Of a stretch of 64,000 nt of DNA, positions 53,428 to 61,763 are shown piece after piece. Position numbers and translations under genes: made by a program. This stretch comes from UBA8401 sp041665525 (GTDB lineage: Bacteria; Bacteroidota; Ignavibacteria; UBA10030; UBA8401). Where the stretch lies: the NCBI GenBank assembly GCA_041665525.1, contig JBAYIS010000002.1, positions 1 to 64,000 of the forward strand, in the 5' to 3' direction. Under the pieces are notes generated by a model. That model saw only the letters and a list, made by a program, of their open reading frames with translations, was not told the DNA's origin and made no database searches. Every line of letters starts with the position of its first letter. Position 1 is the stretch's first letter.

Positions 53428-54063
53428 TCACCGCCGTGATGCGATGATGCCCCGTTGTGTTATTTCCGTCATCACTAATTGCGCTATCTCCATTGGAACT
53501 GTTTTGCTGGAATTCGGTTCATCCGTTCTACTGAGCGCACTCCAGATCAACAGTCCATCATCCTTCATTGACCAGATATCTATGGAATGAACAGATACAA
53601 TTTGAGAATCGACCGATCCAGCATGATAGACATTGCGGTAATAGGTGATAAACCGTGAATGGCGGCGGTCATAGTGCATGGTCTGCTCGGAAACGCCGTA
53701 GCCGGGCGTATACTCCGGTGTACGTTCCTCCGGAAGCGTTTGAATAACAATAAGCCCGTGGAATCCATTGGCATGTACCGACTGAATGACCTGTCCGGTA
53801 TCCGGGACAGTATCGGGGAAATACTTGTATGATGGCGTCGCGTCGACATAATGCCTGGTCAGTTCCACACAAAATGCGTCTTCCCAGATCCTGCGCTGCA
53901 CGCGGTTCGTACCGGCAGAGACTACCAGGACCGAACTGAGAGAAGGATAATGATTGGGTGTGTCGCTCCAGATATCAACAAGTTCCGATGTGGAACATCC
54001 GGCAAACATCGTCAGAACAATGAGAATACATGCGTATGAGCGAGAAAATATTATATTTTTCAT
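53428..54063 (-). CDS. Lipoprotein, DUF4136-like
   Basis: 211 residues. The lipobox MFAGC places Cys22 at the mature N-terminus, followed by STSELVDIWSDTP and SSVLVVSAGTNRVQRRIWED, resembling small outer-membrane-associated lipoproteins (DUF4136 group). HGLIVIQTLPEERTPEY may form the core of a beta-alpha domain. Its start overlaps the alcohol dehydrogenase stop by 4 bp. Role unknown. Confidence 0.6.
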   Translation of the reverse strand: MKNIIFSRSYACILIVLTMFAGCSTSELVDIWSDTPNHYPSLSSVLVVSAGTNRVQRRIWEDAFCVELTRHYVDATPSYKYFPDTVPDTGQVIQSVHANGFHGLIVIQTLPEERTPEYTPGYGVSEQTMHYDRRHSRFITYYRNVYHAGSVDSQIVSVHSIDIWSMKDDGLLIWSALSRTDEPNSSKTVPMEIAQLVMTEITQRGIIASRR

Positions 54064-55106
54064 GATGACGTGTTCTCTTCCGTTGTGAGGATAATTTTCA
54101 ATGCTTTATCCCTGGCGGCATTTTCAAACGTATCATAGGCTTTCATGATATCGGCAAGCGGGAAATGATGCGTGATAAGTTTCTCGGGATGCAATGTTCC
54201 TGCGAGGACTGTTTTTAAAAGCATCGGCGTTGTGACCGTATCGACAAGACGCGTTGTAATGGTAATATTACTTGACCAGAGTTTTTCGAGGTGCAGTTCA
54301 ACACTTTTGCCATGAACACCAATATTGGCGATATGTCCTCCGGCGCCAATGATCAATTGACAGATGTCAAATGTTGCCGGTGTACCAACCGCTTCAATAG
54401 CAACGTCCACCCCTTTCCCGTTCGTTAATTTCATAATCTCTTCCACAGCATTGGCCTGGATAACCTTTGTTGCACCGAATGACGTTGCTGTTGCAAGCCG
54501 GTTCGCATCTGTATCCACCATAATAATCTCGGCGGGAGAATAGAATCGGGCCGTGAGCAGCGCCGCAAGTCCAATTGGACCGGAGCCGACGATCGCGACT
54601 GTGTTCCCCGGTTTAATTTGCCCTTTCAGTACACCGCATTCGAAGCCGGTCGGCAGAATATCGCTCAGCATGACCATCGCTTCTTCGTCGGCACCTTCCG
54701 GAATGTGGTATAAACTCGTATCCGCAAACGGTATGCGGACATATTCTGCCTGTGTGCCGTCGATCGAATTCCCGAGGATCCACCCTCCTTGATCGCAGTG
54801 CGAGTACATTCCCTGTCGGCAAGAATCGCATTTTCCGCAGGAAGAAATGCACGAGATCAGGACATGATTCCCAGGACTGAACTTTGAGACATTTGTTCCA
54901 ACGCTCACAATAATTCCCACCCCTTCATGGCCAAGCGTCCGACCTGCCTCCACACCGGGAACTTCTCCTTTCATAATGTGGAGATCGGTACCGCAAATCG
55001 TGGTATGCGTGATCTTCACAACAGCGTCCGTCGGTTCTTTGAGTGTTGGTTTCAATTTTTCTTCCAACGCCCGCTTGCCGGGGCCACGATAGACTAATGC
55101 TTTCAT
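54060..55106 (-). CDS. Zinc-dependent alcohol dehydrogenase (MDR superfamily)
   Basis: 348 residues. Catalytic Zn ligands are in TICGTDLHIMKG (Cys) and GRTLGHEGVG (His-Glu); structural Zn cysteines are in ISSCGKCDSCRQGMYSHC; the Rossmann motif is VGSGPIGLAALL. A good GAAGG site precedes the ATG. Oxidises or reduces alcohols/aldehydes with NAD(P); the real substrate is unknown. A possible partner for the 2-keto acid decarboxylase. Overlaps the lipoprotein by 4 bp. Confidence 0.92.
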   Translation of the reverse strand: MKALVYRGPGKRALEEKLKPTLKEPTDAVVKITHTTICGTDLHIMKGEVPGVEAGRTLGHEGVGIIVSVGTNVSKFSPGNHVLISCISSCGKCDSCRQGMYSHCDQGGWILGNSIDGTQAEYVRIPFADTSLYHIPEGADEEAMVMLSDILPTGFECGVLKGQIKPGNTVAIVGSGPIGLAALLTARFYSPAEIIMVDTDANRLATATSFGATKVIQANAVEEIMKLTNGKGVDVAIEAVGTPATFDICQLIIGAGGHIANIGVHGKSVELHLEKLWSSNITITTRLVDTVTTPMLLKTVLAGTLHPEKLITHHFPLADIMKAYDTFENAARDKALKIILTTEENTSS

Positions 55107-55209
55107 CGATGAACTACCTTCGTATTGTATTTTCAGAATCGACGCACTGACGCGGTCAGAGATTTTTTGCGCGGCAGTGCGTACAACCCAATCAGTTTTG
55201 CCCGATGTA

Positions 55210-56067
55210 TTATTTTACGACAATTTCAAACAGCACCCGCATATTCGCCAATGCTTCTTTGGATTCATTATCGCCCGGTGTTATTTCAAACAACGCCGGT
55301 TTTGTCCGACCGTACCCAACCACGCTGATGCGCTCCGGTGCTATGCCTTGTTCGATTAAATAGTTACGAACGGAATTTGCCCGCTGCTCGCTTAATTGCT
55401 GATTACTTTCGTCGGTTCCCTTGGCTGATGTGTACCCGGCCATGCGAACATGCATTTTCGGATTTTCTTTCAAACTCTTCACATCGTAATCCAACAACAT
55501 TTTCGCTTCATTGCTGAGAGCCGATTCATCGAAATCAAAATGAGTATCACCGAACACAACCACTTTTTCATCCTCTTTGGGATCGATCACTACCATCATC
55601 ACTTTTAGTGCCGACAAACTTCTATCGGAGAGTGTAACGGGGATTGTTTGTTTATACAACTGCATCGTGAGAATTGCGGCAATAATAAGAAGCAGTACAA
55701 TCACTGCGGCCAGCAGACTCTGAACCTGTGCATGATGTTTTTTCCGCAAGGAATCCCTCTGCGTTCGTCCGGTTTCCAGCCATAAAAAGAAATCGGCACT
55801 ATCGATGAAGCCTTGTTCCTTATACTGAGCAAACGCTTTACTCCTGAGTTCTTTTTGTTCATCCTTTATTTCTTTTTGCGTCATCGTTTCACTCCGTTCA
55901 TCGGATCCATCGGTATCGGTCCAGCCGTTACGGCGTGCATTTGCTTCACAATCGGATTTATTCGAATATCCTTCCGTCGAAGCACCAACGATGTTGCCGT
56001 TTGGCGCCGTACGTCTCCAGCGCCATTTTGTCCCTGCGTCGTTGTAGAATTCCCATTTGTCGTTCAT
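55210..56067 (-). CDS. DUF1508-DUF2934-TM-OmpA fusion protein
   Basis: 285 residues. Residues 1-50 look like one YegP/DUF1508 unit (WEFYNDAGTKWRWRRTAPNG); 70-102 resemble DUF2934 (RSKAFAQYKEQGF ... FLWLETGR); a single membrane helix spans 117-137; 172-284 is an OmpA-like peptidoglycan-binding domain with FDFDESAL and LSEQRANSV (Arg229). The peptidoglycan-binding Asp of the usual GHTD is Ser214 here (GYTS). AAAGGG before the ATG. Probably an inner-membrane protein reaching murein. Domain order not known to me. Confidence 0.75.
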   Translation of the reverse strand: MNDKWEFYNDAGTKWRWRRTAPNGNIVGASTEGYSNKSDCEANARRNGWTDTDGSDERSETMTQKEIKDEQKELRSKAFAQYKEQGFIDSADFFLWLETGRTQRDSLRKKHHAQVQSLLAAVIVLLLIIAAILTMQLYKQTIPVTLSDRSLSALKVMMVVIDPKEDEKVVVFGDTHFDFDESALSNEAKMLLDYDVKSLKENPKMHVRMAGYTSAKGTDESNQQLSEQRANSVRNYLIEQGIAPERISVVGYGRTKPALFEITPGDNESKEALANMRVLFEIVVK

Positions 56068-56118
56068 TGTGGTTCCCTTTCATGTTGAAGTGAGCATCGT
56101 TTTGACACTATCCGAATA

Positions 56119-56268
56119 TCATGATTCCATTGTTTGTGTTGCTGCAAGCACCGGCGAAGCGGCGAACATGTCGACGAACAAAGCCGGTGAGCGGGCAGAG
56201 CGCTGTAAACTTATGAAAGCAATGCTCATGATAATTCCGAACAAGATGGTTGTTGCTGATGATTGCAT
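56119..56268 (-). CDS. Putative small exported protein, 49 residues
   Basis: A frame from ATG 56268, with AGGA 2 bp before it, to TGA. It has a short hydrophobic stretch (TILFGIIMSIAFISL, residues 7-21) and a polar/Ala-rich tail. A signal peptide or membrane peptide is possible. It lies between the fusion gene and the coiled-coil gene; support is weak and it could be chance. Confidence 0.3.
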   Translation of the reverse strand: MQSSATTILFGIIMSIAFISLQRSARSPALFVDMFAASPVLAATQTMES

Positions 56269-56311
56269 TATCCTGGAATCCTTTGTTTGGTACACAAGAC
56301 AGTACTTTCGT

Positions 56312-56554
56312 TCAATGATGCCGGACGGGAATGACCGGTCCGTTGAGATCTTTCAGTTTGAGGATTTTCTTTTTGAATTTTTCCGCCTGCCCTTTAAGAA
56401 TATCTTTTACATTGTTAATATGGTCCTGAAGCCAGTCGATCATATCTTCGAAGGTGTTTATGATCTCATTCAGTTCGTTGTCGGGCACAGCCCGTTCGGT
56501 GTCGATTCCTTCGGAAAATTGCTTATATAATAGACGTACATGGTTGTTGTTCAT
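56312..56554 (-). CDS. Small helical hypothetical protein, 80 residues
   Basis: Starts at the ATG at 56554, which has GGAG upstream (the longer frame adds 6 residues). It is almost wholly helical and charged: VRLLYKQFSEGI, ELNEIINTFEDMIDWLQDHI and a Lys-rich helix. It may be a cytoplasmic coiled-coil or regulatory protein. Motif copy 3 lies about 90 bp upstream. Confidence 0.6.
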   Translation of the reverse strand: MNNNHVRLLYKQFSEGIDTERAVPDNELNEIINTFEDMIDWLQDHINNVKDILKGQAEKFKKKILKLKDLNGPVIPVRHH

Positions 56555-56644
56555 GACTGCATCTCCGCTCAATTGCTGGATGAAATGACGTAAAAACTCG
56601 TGCGAACCTGCCAGAAGTATACAATTGATTCCTCGTGCATAGTA

Positions 56645-56680
56645 TCCGCCAAAGGGATGAAAGAGTAGCTAATCCTTTTG
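56645..56680 (-). promoter_or_regulatory. Conserved stress-region motif, copy 3
   Basis: On the minus strand it reads AAAGGAT, TAGCTACTCTTTC, ATCCCTTT, then GGCGGAT. The spacer is 13 bp, as in copy 4. It ends about 90 bp upstream of the 80-residue protein gene. Confidence 0.55.
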
Positions 56681-56732
56681 AACACCATTTGGTGTCCGGC
56701 AAAAATGATCGTAGCTGTCCTCTAGAAAGCAA

Positions 56733-56755
56733 AGACCCGGAGGGTATCCGGGTCT
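56733..56755 (-). terminator. Terminator after the OmpA lipoprotein gene
   Basis: AGACCCGGA - GGGTA - TCCGGGTCT, a perfect 9-bp stem, followed on the minus strand by TTTGCTTTCT. It lies 29 bp beyond the stop at 56784. Confidence 0.8.
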
Positions 56756-56783
56756 GAGAACATTGCTTTGTTTGCTTCGATTG

Positions 56784-57815
56784 TTATTTATTCACCGGTC
56801 CACGGTCGACAATAATCTCGACGCGCCGGTTATTGGCACGTCCCTCGGCGCTGGCATTATCTGCCACCGGACGGTCTTTTCCCAGACCGTTAGCTTCGAT
56901 GAGTGCGGCAGAATATCCGCGGGAAATAATATACTTACGGACTGCATCCGCCCGTTTCTGCGACAGATCCATATTTGTCTTGTCGGAACCCTGCGAGTCG
57001 GTATAGCCTTCGATGGTAATCTTGCGTTCCTTTGTTTCCATCAATGCATCCGAAACCTGTGAAAGACGCTCACGAGCCGCCGGCAACAGTGACGATTTAT
57101 TGGAAGCGAACAATACGCTGCCGGACAATGTAATGACAAGGCCGCGGGCCTCTTCTTTCACTGCCGCCAATTTCACGAGTGCTGCCTGCGCTTTTGCCGC
57201 CCGGTTTTCCGCATCCATCCGTGCACCAGTTTCCGCTGCGAGTTGAAGATTTTTCTGATCGACCGTTCGTTCTGAAGCAGCAAGATCATCTTTGGCGCTC
57301 TTTGTGATTGCCGTCTGTTTCGTCAGATCCGTATTCGCAGCAGTGGTCATCTGTGTTTGGGTTGCCAGATCCGCTTTGGTCTCATTTGTAATCTGCGTTT
57401 GGGCGGCGAGATTTTCATTCGCTGTCTTCGCATTTTCGGTTTGGGTTGCAAGGTCAGACTTGGTATTCTTCATGACCTGGTCCTGTGCCGATTGATATTC
57501 CTTATTTGCATTCTCTTCTTTCGCTTGTTCTGCAGCGGTCACACCAAGCGCTACAGCCATTTTCGCTTTGCGGTCGGCGATATACGAAAGATCGACGGTT
57601 TTATATGATTTTGGATCATCCTTAAAGGATTTTTCCGCTATGGCAAGCGCCTGTTTTGCTTTGTGAACCTCTGCCGGCACAAGTTGCGCGGCCGGACTGT
57701 TGATTGCTTGTTCATACGATTGACGGGCGTTGACAAGCTCCGGCGGCGGAACACTTGCACAACCTGCAAGCAAAAGTACCGCAACGGCGGTGATGATAAT
57801 TGTTGACGGTTTCAT
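56784..57815 (-). CDS. OmpA-domain lipoprotein with DUF4398-like N-terminus and repetitive coiled stalk
   Basis: 343 residues from the ATG at 57815 (AAAGGAA in place). Lipobox LLAGC, Cys19; DUF4398-like helical domain about 25-115; a stalk 119-183 made of about 14-residue degenerate repeats (ATQTENAKTANENL, AAQTQITNETKADL, ATQTQMTTAANTDL); OmpA domain about 225-335 with GYTDSQGSD (Asp273) and LSQKRADAV (Arg288), so peptidoglycan binding is intact. It anchors the outer membrane to murein. The gene follows the DUF4398 gene by only 4 bp. Confidence 0.85.
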   Translation of the reverse strand: MKPSTIIITAVAVLLLAGCASVPPPELVNARQSYEQAINSPAAQLVPAEVHKAKQALAIAEKSFKDDPKSYKTVDLSYIADRKAKMAVALGVTAAEQAKEENANKEYQSAQDQVMKNTKSDLATQTENAKTANENLAAQTQITNETKADLATQTQMTTAANTDLTKQTAITKSAKDDLAASERTVDQKNLQLAAETGARMDAENRAAKAQAALVKLAAVKEEARGLVITLSGSVLFASNKSSLLPAARERLSQVSDALMETKERKITIEGYTDSQGSDKTNMDLSQKRADAVRKYIISRGYSAALIEANGLGKDRPVADNASAEGRANNRRVEIIVDRGPVNK

Positions 57816-57819
57816 TGGA

Positions 57820-58197
57820 TTATTTCCTTTCTTGTGGTAACTGGTTATCAATTTGGAATTGTCGCACACGCTCAACAGCATCTGTTGCTTCCGTTTTATC
57901 TTTGACACTGCGGGAAAGTGCAACGGCCAATTCGCCGTCTGCCTGTGCCCGAAGCAGCATTGATTCTGCTTTTTCCTTTTCATCATTCGCCGCTAACGCT
58001 TTGGCAAATTCCAACTCTTCTTTTGCAAGCTGCAAATAGAGCGATGCACTCGGTACTTTTGACGCACCGGATTCCTCGGCGGCACGAATTGCTGAGGTCG
58101 ATGCCTCTTTGTTCACTTCGGGAGCGCTCCCGCAGCCTGCCAGAATCAGCACGGCGAGGACACTGACTAGCGTAATGGAATAATAGAACTGTTTCAT
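57820..58197 (-). CDS. DUF4398-like lipoprotein
   Basis: 125 residues: lipobox LILAGC (Cys22), then a helical region ASLYLQLAKEELEFAKALAA and a Lys/Glu-rich continuation typical of DUF4398. AAGGAGG precedes the ATG. It is followed by the OmpA lipoprotein gene, whose own N-terminus has the same domain: a duplication. Motif copy 4 is about 110 bp upstream. Confidence 0.8.
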   Translation of the reverse strand: MKQFYYSITLVSVLAVLILAGCGSAPEVNKEASTSAIRAAEESGASKVPSASLYLQLAKEELEFAKALAANDEKEKAESMLLRAQADGELAVALSRSVKDKTEATDAVERVRQFQIDNQLPQERK

Positions 58198-58308
58198 TGG
58201 TTCCTCCTTGTTAGAAATTTCTGACGATGATCTTCACAGCCACCAATCAGAAGGATGCCTTGTGTATTTCACATTGAGTCAGTATACCGATGTCGTAATC
58301 CTGAAACA

Positions 58309-58343
58309 ATCGACCAAAAGGATGATAAGAGAGTTAATCCTTT
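58309..58343 (-). promoter_or_regulatory. Conserved stress-region motif, copy 4
   Basis: On the minus strand it reads AAAGGAT, TAACTCTCTTATC, ATCCTTT, then TGGTCGAT. It is the cleanest 13-bp-spacer copy, about 112 bp upstream of the DUF4398 gene. Confidence 0.6.
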
Positions 58344-58379
58344 CACCGAGTCGAAGAAAGGAGCGAGTGATCTGCTTTC

Positions 58380-59288
58380 TTAATGAGGTGCTAGACGATT
58401 TGCCGTTGCATCGGGAGTGATCCCCGAGCCGTACCGTGCCGCGTAGAGTCGGGTAAGCCCCGCTCCGAAAAAAAATATCTGCGAGGTATAGTATGTCCAG
58501 ACCATGAAAATGATCAATGAACGAGCCGCGCCGAAAATGGAATTAACCGACTCATTTCCCAGATACAATCCGATCACGAAATTTCCGGCAGAAAAGATGA
58601 CCGCCGTAAACGATGCACCGATCCACACATCCTTCCAGGCAATCACCGCAGAGGGGAGCACCTTGATCAACAGTGCAAAAACAATGGTGATACTGACAAT
58701 GGAAAACAGTAGATCCAGGACCCATGCCGCCTCTGAGAAATGAGGATATACATTATACAGATAGCGTCCCACAACAGCGGACGCAGCACTGACGATCAGG
58801 ATCACAATAAGGAATACTGCTATCCCAAAGATCATCGCAACCGCCAGGAGCCGTCCATGCAGAAATCCTTTGATCGCCCCTCTCGGTTTCATTCGAACCC
58901 GCATGATGAGATTCAGCGAGTCGCGCAGTTGAATAAAAACACCCGAGGCGCCAAGGAGGAGCATGATCACGCTGAATATTGCCGCCGGTAGAGTCCCGCC
59001 GGATTTATTGACCGATACGATCAGTGTCTGCACGAAAACGGCAGCCTCGGTACCGATCATTCCGCGAATCTGTTTCACCAAAAGCCCTCGTGCAGCTTCT
59101 TCCCCGAATCCGATGCTGGAAAGGACCACCAGAAGGATCAACAGCGGTGAAAGTGAAAAGACAGTAAAAAAGGATAATGCTGCTCCCTGTTCGGCGATAT
59201 TATCGTCATCCCAGGAGATCGCAGCATCTTTCAACAGAAGCCAAAGTTTTTTAAGCCGGTGTTTTTTCATCGTTATAATAGTAGACAT
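58380..59288 (-). CDS. YihY/BrkB-family inner-membrane protein
   Basis: 302 residues from an ATG at 59288; another ATG lies six codons further in and neither has a good ribosome site. About six membrane helices and the family motifs AEQGAALSFFTVFSLSPLLI and TYYTSQIFFFGAGLTRLYA are clear. Family members (once misread as RNase BN) are of uncertain function, with suggested roles in lipid transport between membranes. A neighbour of TamL/TamB. Confidence 0.88.
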   Translation of the reverse strand: MSTIITMKKHRLKKLWLLLKDAAISWDDDNIAEQGAALSFFTVFSLSPLLILLVVLSSIGFGEEAARGLLVKQIRGMIGTEAAVFVQTLIVSVNKSGGTLPAAIFSVIMLLLGASGVFIQLRDSLNLIMRVRMKPRGAIKGFLHGRLLAVAMIFGIAVFLIVILIVSAASAVVGRYLYNVYPHFSEAAWVLDLLFSIVSITIVFALLIKVLPSAVIAWKDVWIGASFTAVIFSAGNFVIGLYLGNESVNSIFGAARSLIIFMVWTYYTSQIFFFGAGLTRLYAARYGSGITPDATANRLAPH

Positions 59289-59333
59289 GTTAAAAATAGA
59301 GACTTCTGAAAAATTCGAAATCGATGTCGTTCC

Positions 59334-59384
59334 CCCAACGGGATGCCGACACGAAGTGATCCTTCGGATAGGCATCCCTTTGGG
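59334..59384. repeat. REP-like large stem-loop before yihY
   Basis: CCCAACGGGATGCC (59334-59347) pairs with GGCATCCCTTTGGG (59371-59384) at 13 of 14 positions. Flanks carry partially matching GTCGTTCC / GGAATGAC, consistent with a dispersed intergenic element. It lies in the 165-bp gap upstream of yihY and downstream of tamL. Confidence 0.6.
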
Positions 59385-59453
59385 AGGGTCTTTGTTCGGA
59401 ATGACAAATAAAATTCATTTTTGAGAACGATACCATAGAGAATCGGCAAAAAG

Positions 59454-61760
59454 TCAAAATGGGTATCCGAGTGCGATATTCAGCACAAGATTGTCCCTCC
59501 GCCACGACGGATCGCCGAAATCGACCCTTGATACGGTCCAACGATCAGCCGAGGGTAACGTTGGATTACGCAATGGAATGGCAAGATCCAGGCGGAGAAT
59601 AAAGAACGAAAGATCAAGCCGCAGTCCAATGCCGGTGCCGACCGCGATCTCACTGAAGAACGTTGCACTGGAGATATCCCCGCCAGGCCGGGCAGGATCA
59701 TTCCTGAGCAGCCAGATATTTCCTGCATCAATAAAGAATGCGCCGTTCACGATGCTGGCGATCGGAAATCTGTATTCCGTGTTTGATTCAAGTTTAATAT
59801 CTCCCGCTTGATCGAGAAACGGAGCGGATGTGATATTTTCCTGAGGATCGTACGATCCGGGACCAAGCGTGCGGGCGACAAACGAACGGATACTATTACT
59901 CCCTCCGATTGTAAATTGTTTTACGTACGGCAGTGTTGCTGAATTTCCGTACGGTATCCCGACGCCAATGATCACTCTTGCAGCGATAGCTGATGTTCGA
60001 GCGGCATTATTGATATAATACCGAAGATCGATATCAAATTTGGCATATTGGGAATACGCAGTGTTGAATACCATGTATGGTGCCGTGGGGGTTGCCGCTC
60101 TGTCATACACGAGTGACTGTAGCAGATAGAGCACATTCCCGGATAAATCAACTGAACCTTTGAAGTGTAGATGATTTTTCAGCATCACATCATAGGCGTC
60201 TGAATACAGATAGGAATAGTTCTGTCCGACGATGAACTGTTCTTCAAAACTCTTTTGCAGCAGCGGGTTCACGCGAATCAGGTCCTTGAATTCCTGCGTC
60301 GTGGAAGTCAATTGCGCATAGGTGATTGAAAATGGATTGAAGAGATGTTCCGCCGCTTCGGATACCTTCCAAACATATCCGAATGACGATTCCAGCGTGA
60401 TCATGTTGTAATACTTCAGCCGCTGTAACAATCGAATGCCTGCAGCAATTCGCGTTTTTGGGACGAATCGACTGGTCTGATCGTCCAGATACCACGGTAT
60501 CAGAAATTTCGGCAATTCCAATTCTCCATGTGATCCCATAACAAAAGAACTACCACCCGACCGACCATTCGACATTGGAATCTCAAATCCGATCTCTGCG
60601 CTTAGAGCAAAGAGTTCGGCTCCTCCGAATGTATTTCTGTTTCGGAAACCGGCATTGAACTCCGGTCCCGCGAGGTTATTGGATTTAGAAACTCCCTGCA
60701 ATTCAAAATGGATATTCTTTGTGGGAAGCGGCGTAAGGTAGATGTGCGGTTCCAACTGCGGCGATCCGGCAGCACCGGTAGCGATGAACCGGATGTTCAC
60801 GAACTTGTATACTCCCAGATTCATCAGCCTGCCGAGTGTGGCGTCGTGCAGTTCACTATTATATGTTTCTCCTTTCGTCAGCAGCACTGACCGGACAATT
60901 ACCGCCGGTTCATATTCATGGTCGAGATCAATAAATGTTACACCGTCGATTTGAACGGTATCACCCTGAACACCGGAAAGTGTGTCCTGATTCAGCGAAT
61001 ATCCCGAATGGATGGTGATATTCCCGATCGTATATCTGCAAGTCGCATCGTCCGGGATTGTTTCTGAAACGGTCAATGATAAACCGATCATTCCTGCACC
61101 GGCATTACTGTCCGCCTGAAAAATAATATAGTCGGGGGAAAAGAAAAAATATCCCTTCTTTTTCAACGCCGCACCAACGCGCTTCCGCTCCAATACAAGA
61201 ATATCCAGATCATATCGGTCCCCCGCAGAGATCATTGTTTCATCCATAACTGACCGGATTGTATCGGCCAGTGCACTATTTCCTTTTACCGCAAGCGAGG
61301 AGATTCTATATGCCGGTGAAATGGCGATGACGAACTGCAATTCTGCACTCGATTCTTCAGTCTTGATCTCATATCGAACGTCTGGATGGAAATACCCCTT
61401 ATTCTCCAGCTGCGTATGCATTTTAGCAACAATCCGGTCCGGCGACATGTGGCTAATCAACACCGGCGGTTCGCCAAGACTTTCCGGGAATATTCCCACA
61501 TTGTAAAGCCAGAGTTTCCATCGGAATAATCCAAGAAACATCGCATTCGGTTCCGGCACGATCAACAATTCCATCTGATCTTGTAATTCGTCGATTTCTT
61601 CAACTTCCCTGTTTGACGTCATCGTCACTTCTGCACCGGTGTAGAGAGTTTCATCCTTCGATAGGTACGACGAGTATCCGCAGCCGGCAGCAAGGAATGT
61701 CGTCAGCACAATCATCGACAATGAAAAAATGGATCGTATATATTTACACGATAATAACAT
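59454..61760 (-). CDS. tamL: TamL, lipoprotein Omp85-family outer-membrane protein
   Basis: 768 residues. The lipobox LAAGC puts Cys27 at the N-terminus, which is the mark of the Bacteroidota TamL form. Then come POTRA-like repeats (about 35-330) and an Omp85 barrel with a C-terminal strand LVLNIALGYPF and FTIGGSNSIRSFVARTLGPG (the conserved barrel-interior loop motif). With TamB it inserts or transports envelope material. It starts 3 bp after the tamB stop, so the two form one unit. Confidence 0.9.
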   Translation of the reverse strand: MLLSCKYIRSIFSLSMIVLTTFLAAGCGYSSYLSKDETLYTGAEVTMTSNREVEEIDELQDQMELLIVPEPNAMFLGLFRWKLWLYNVGIFPESLGEPPVLISHMSPDRIVAKMHTQLENKGYFHPDVRYEIKTEESSAELQFVIAISPAYRISSLAVKGNSALADTIRSVMDETMISAGDRYDLDILVLERKRVGAALKKKGYFFFSPDYIIFQADSNAGAGMIGLSLTVSETIPDDATCRYTIGNITIHSGYSLNQDTLSGVQGDTVQIDGVTFIDLDHEYEPAVIVRSVLLTKGETYNSELHDATLGRLMNLGVYKFVNIRFIATGAAGSPQLEPHIYLTPLPTKNIHFELQGVSKSNNLAGPEFNAGFRNRNTFGGAELFALSAEIGFEIPMSNGRSGGSSFVMGSHGELELPKFLIPWYLDDQTSRFVPKTRIAAGIRLLQRLKYYNMITLESSFGYVWKVSEAAEHLFNPFSITYAQLTSTTQEFKDLIRVNPLLQKSFEEQFIVGQNYSYLYSDAYDVMLKNHLHFKGSVDLSGNVLYLLQSLVYDRAATPTAPYMVFNTAYSQYAKFDIDLRYYINNAARTSAIAARVIIGVGIPYGNSATLPYVKQFTIGGSNSIRSFVARTLGPGSYDPQENITSAPFLDQAGDIKLESNTEYRFPIASIVNGAFFIDAGNIWLLRNDPARPGGDISSATFFSEIAVGTGIGLRLDLSFFILRLDLAIPLRNPTLPSADRWTVSRVDFGDPSWRRDNLVLNIALGYPF

Positions 61761-61763
61761 TGA

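Noticed and set aside
56057..56530. Plus-strand frame of 157 codons
   Set aside because: Runs against the small helical gene and the intergenic region, has no ribosome site, and its composition is not protein-like.
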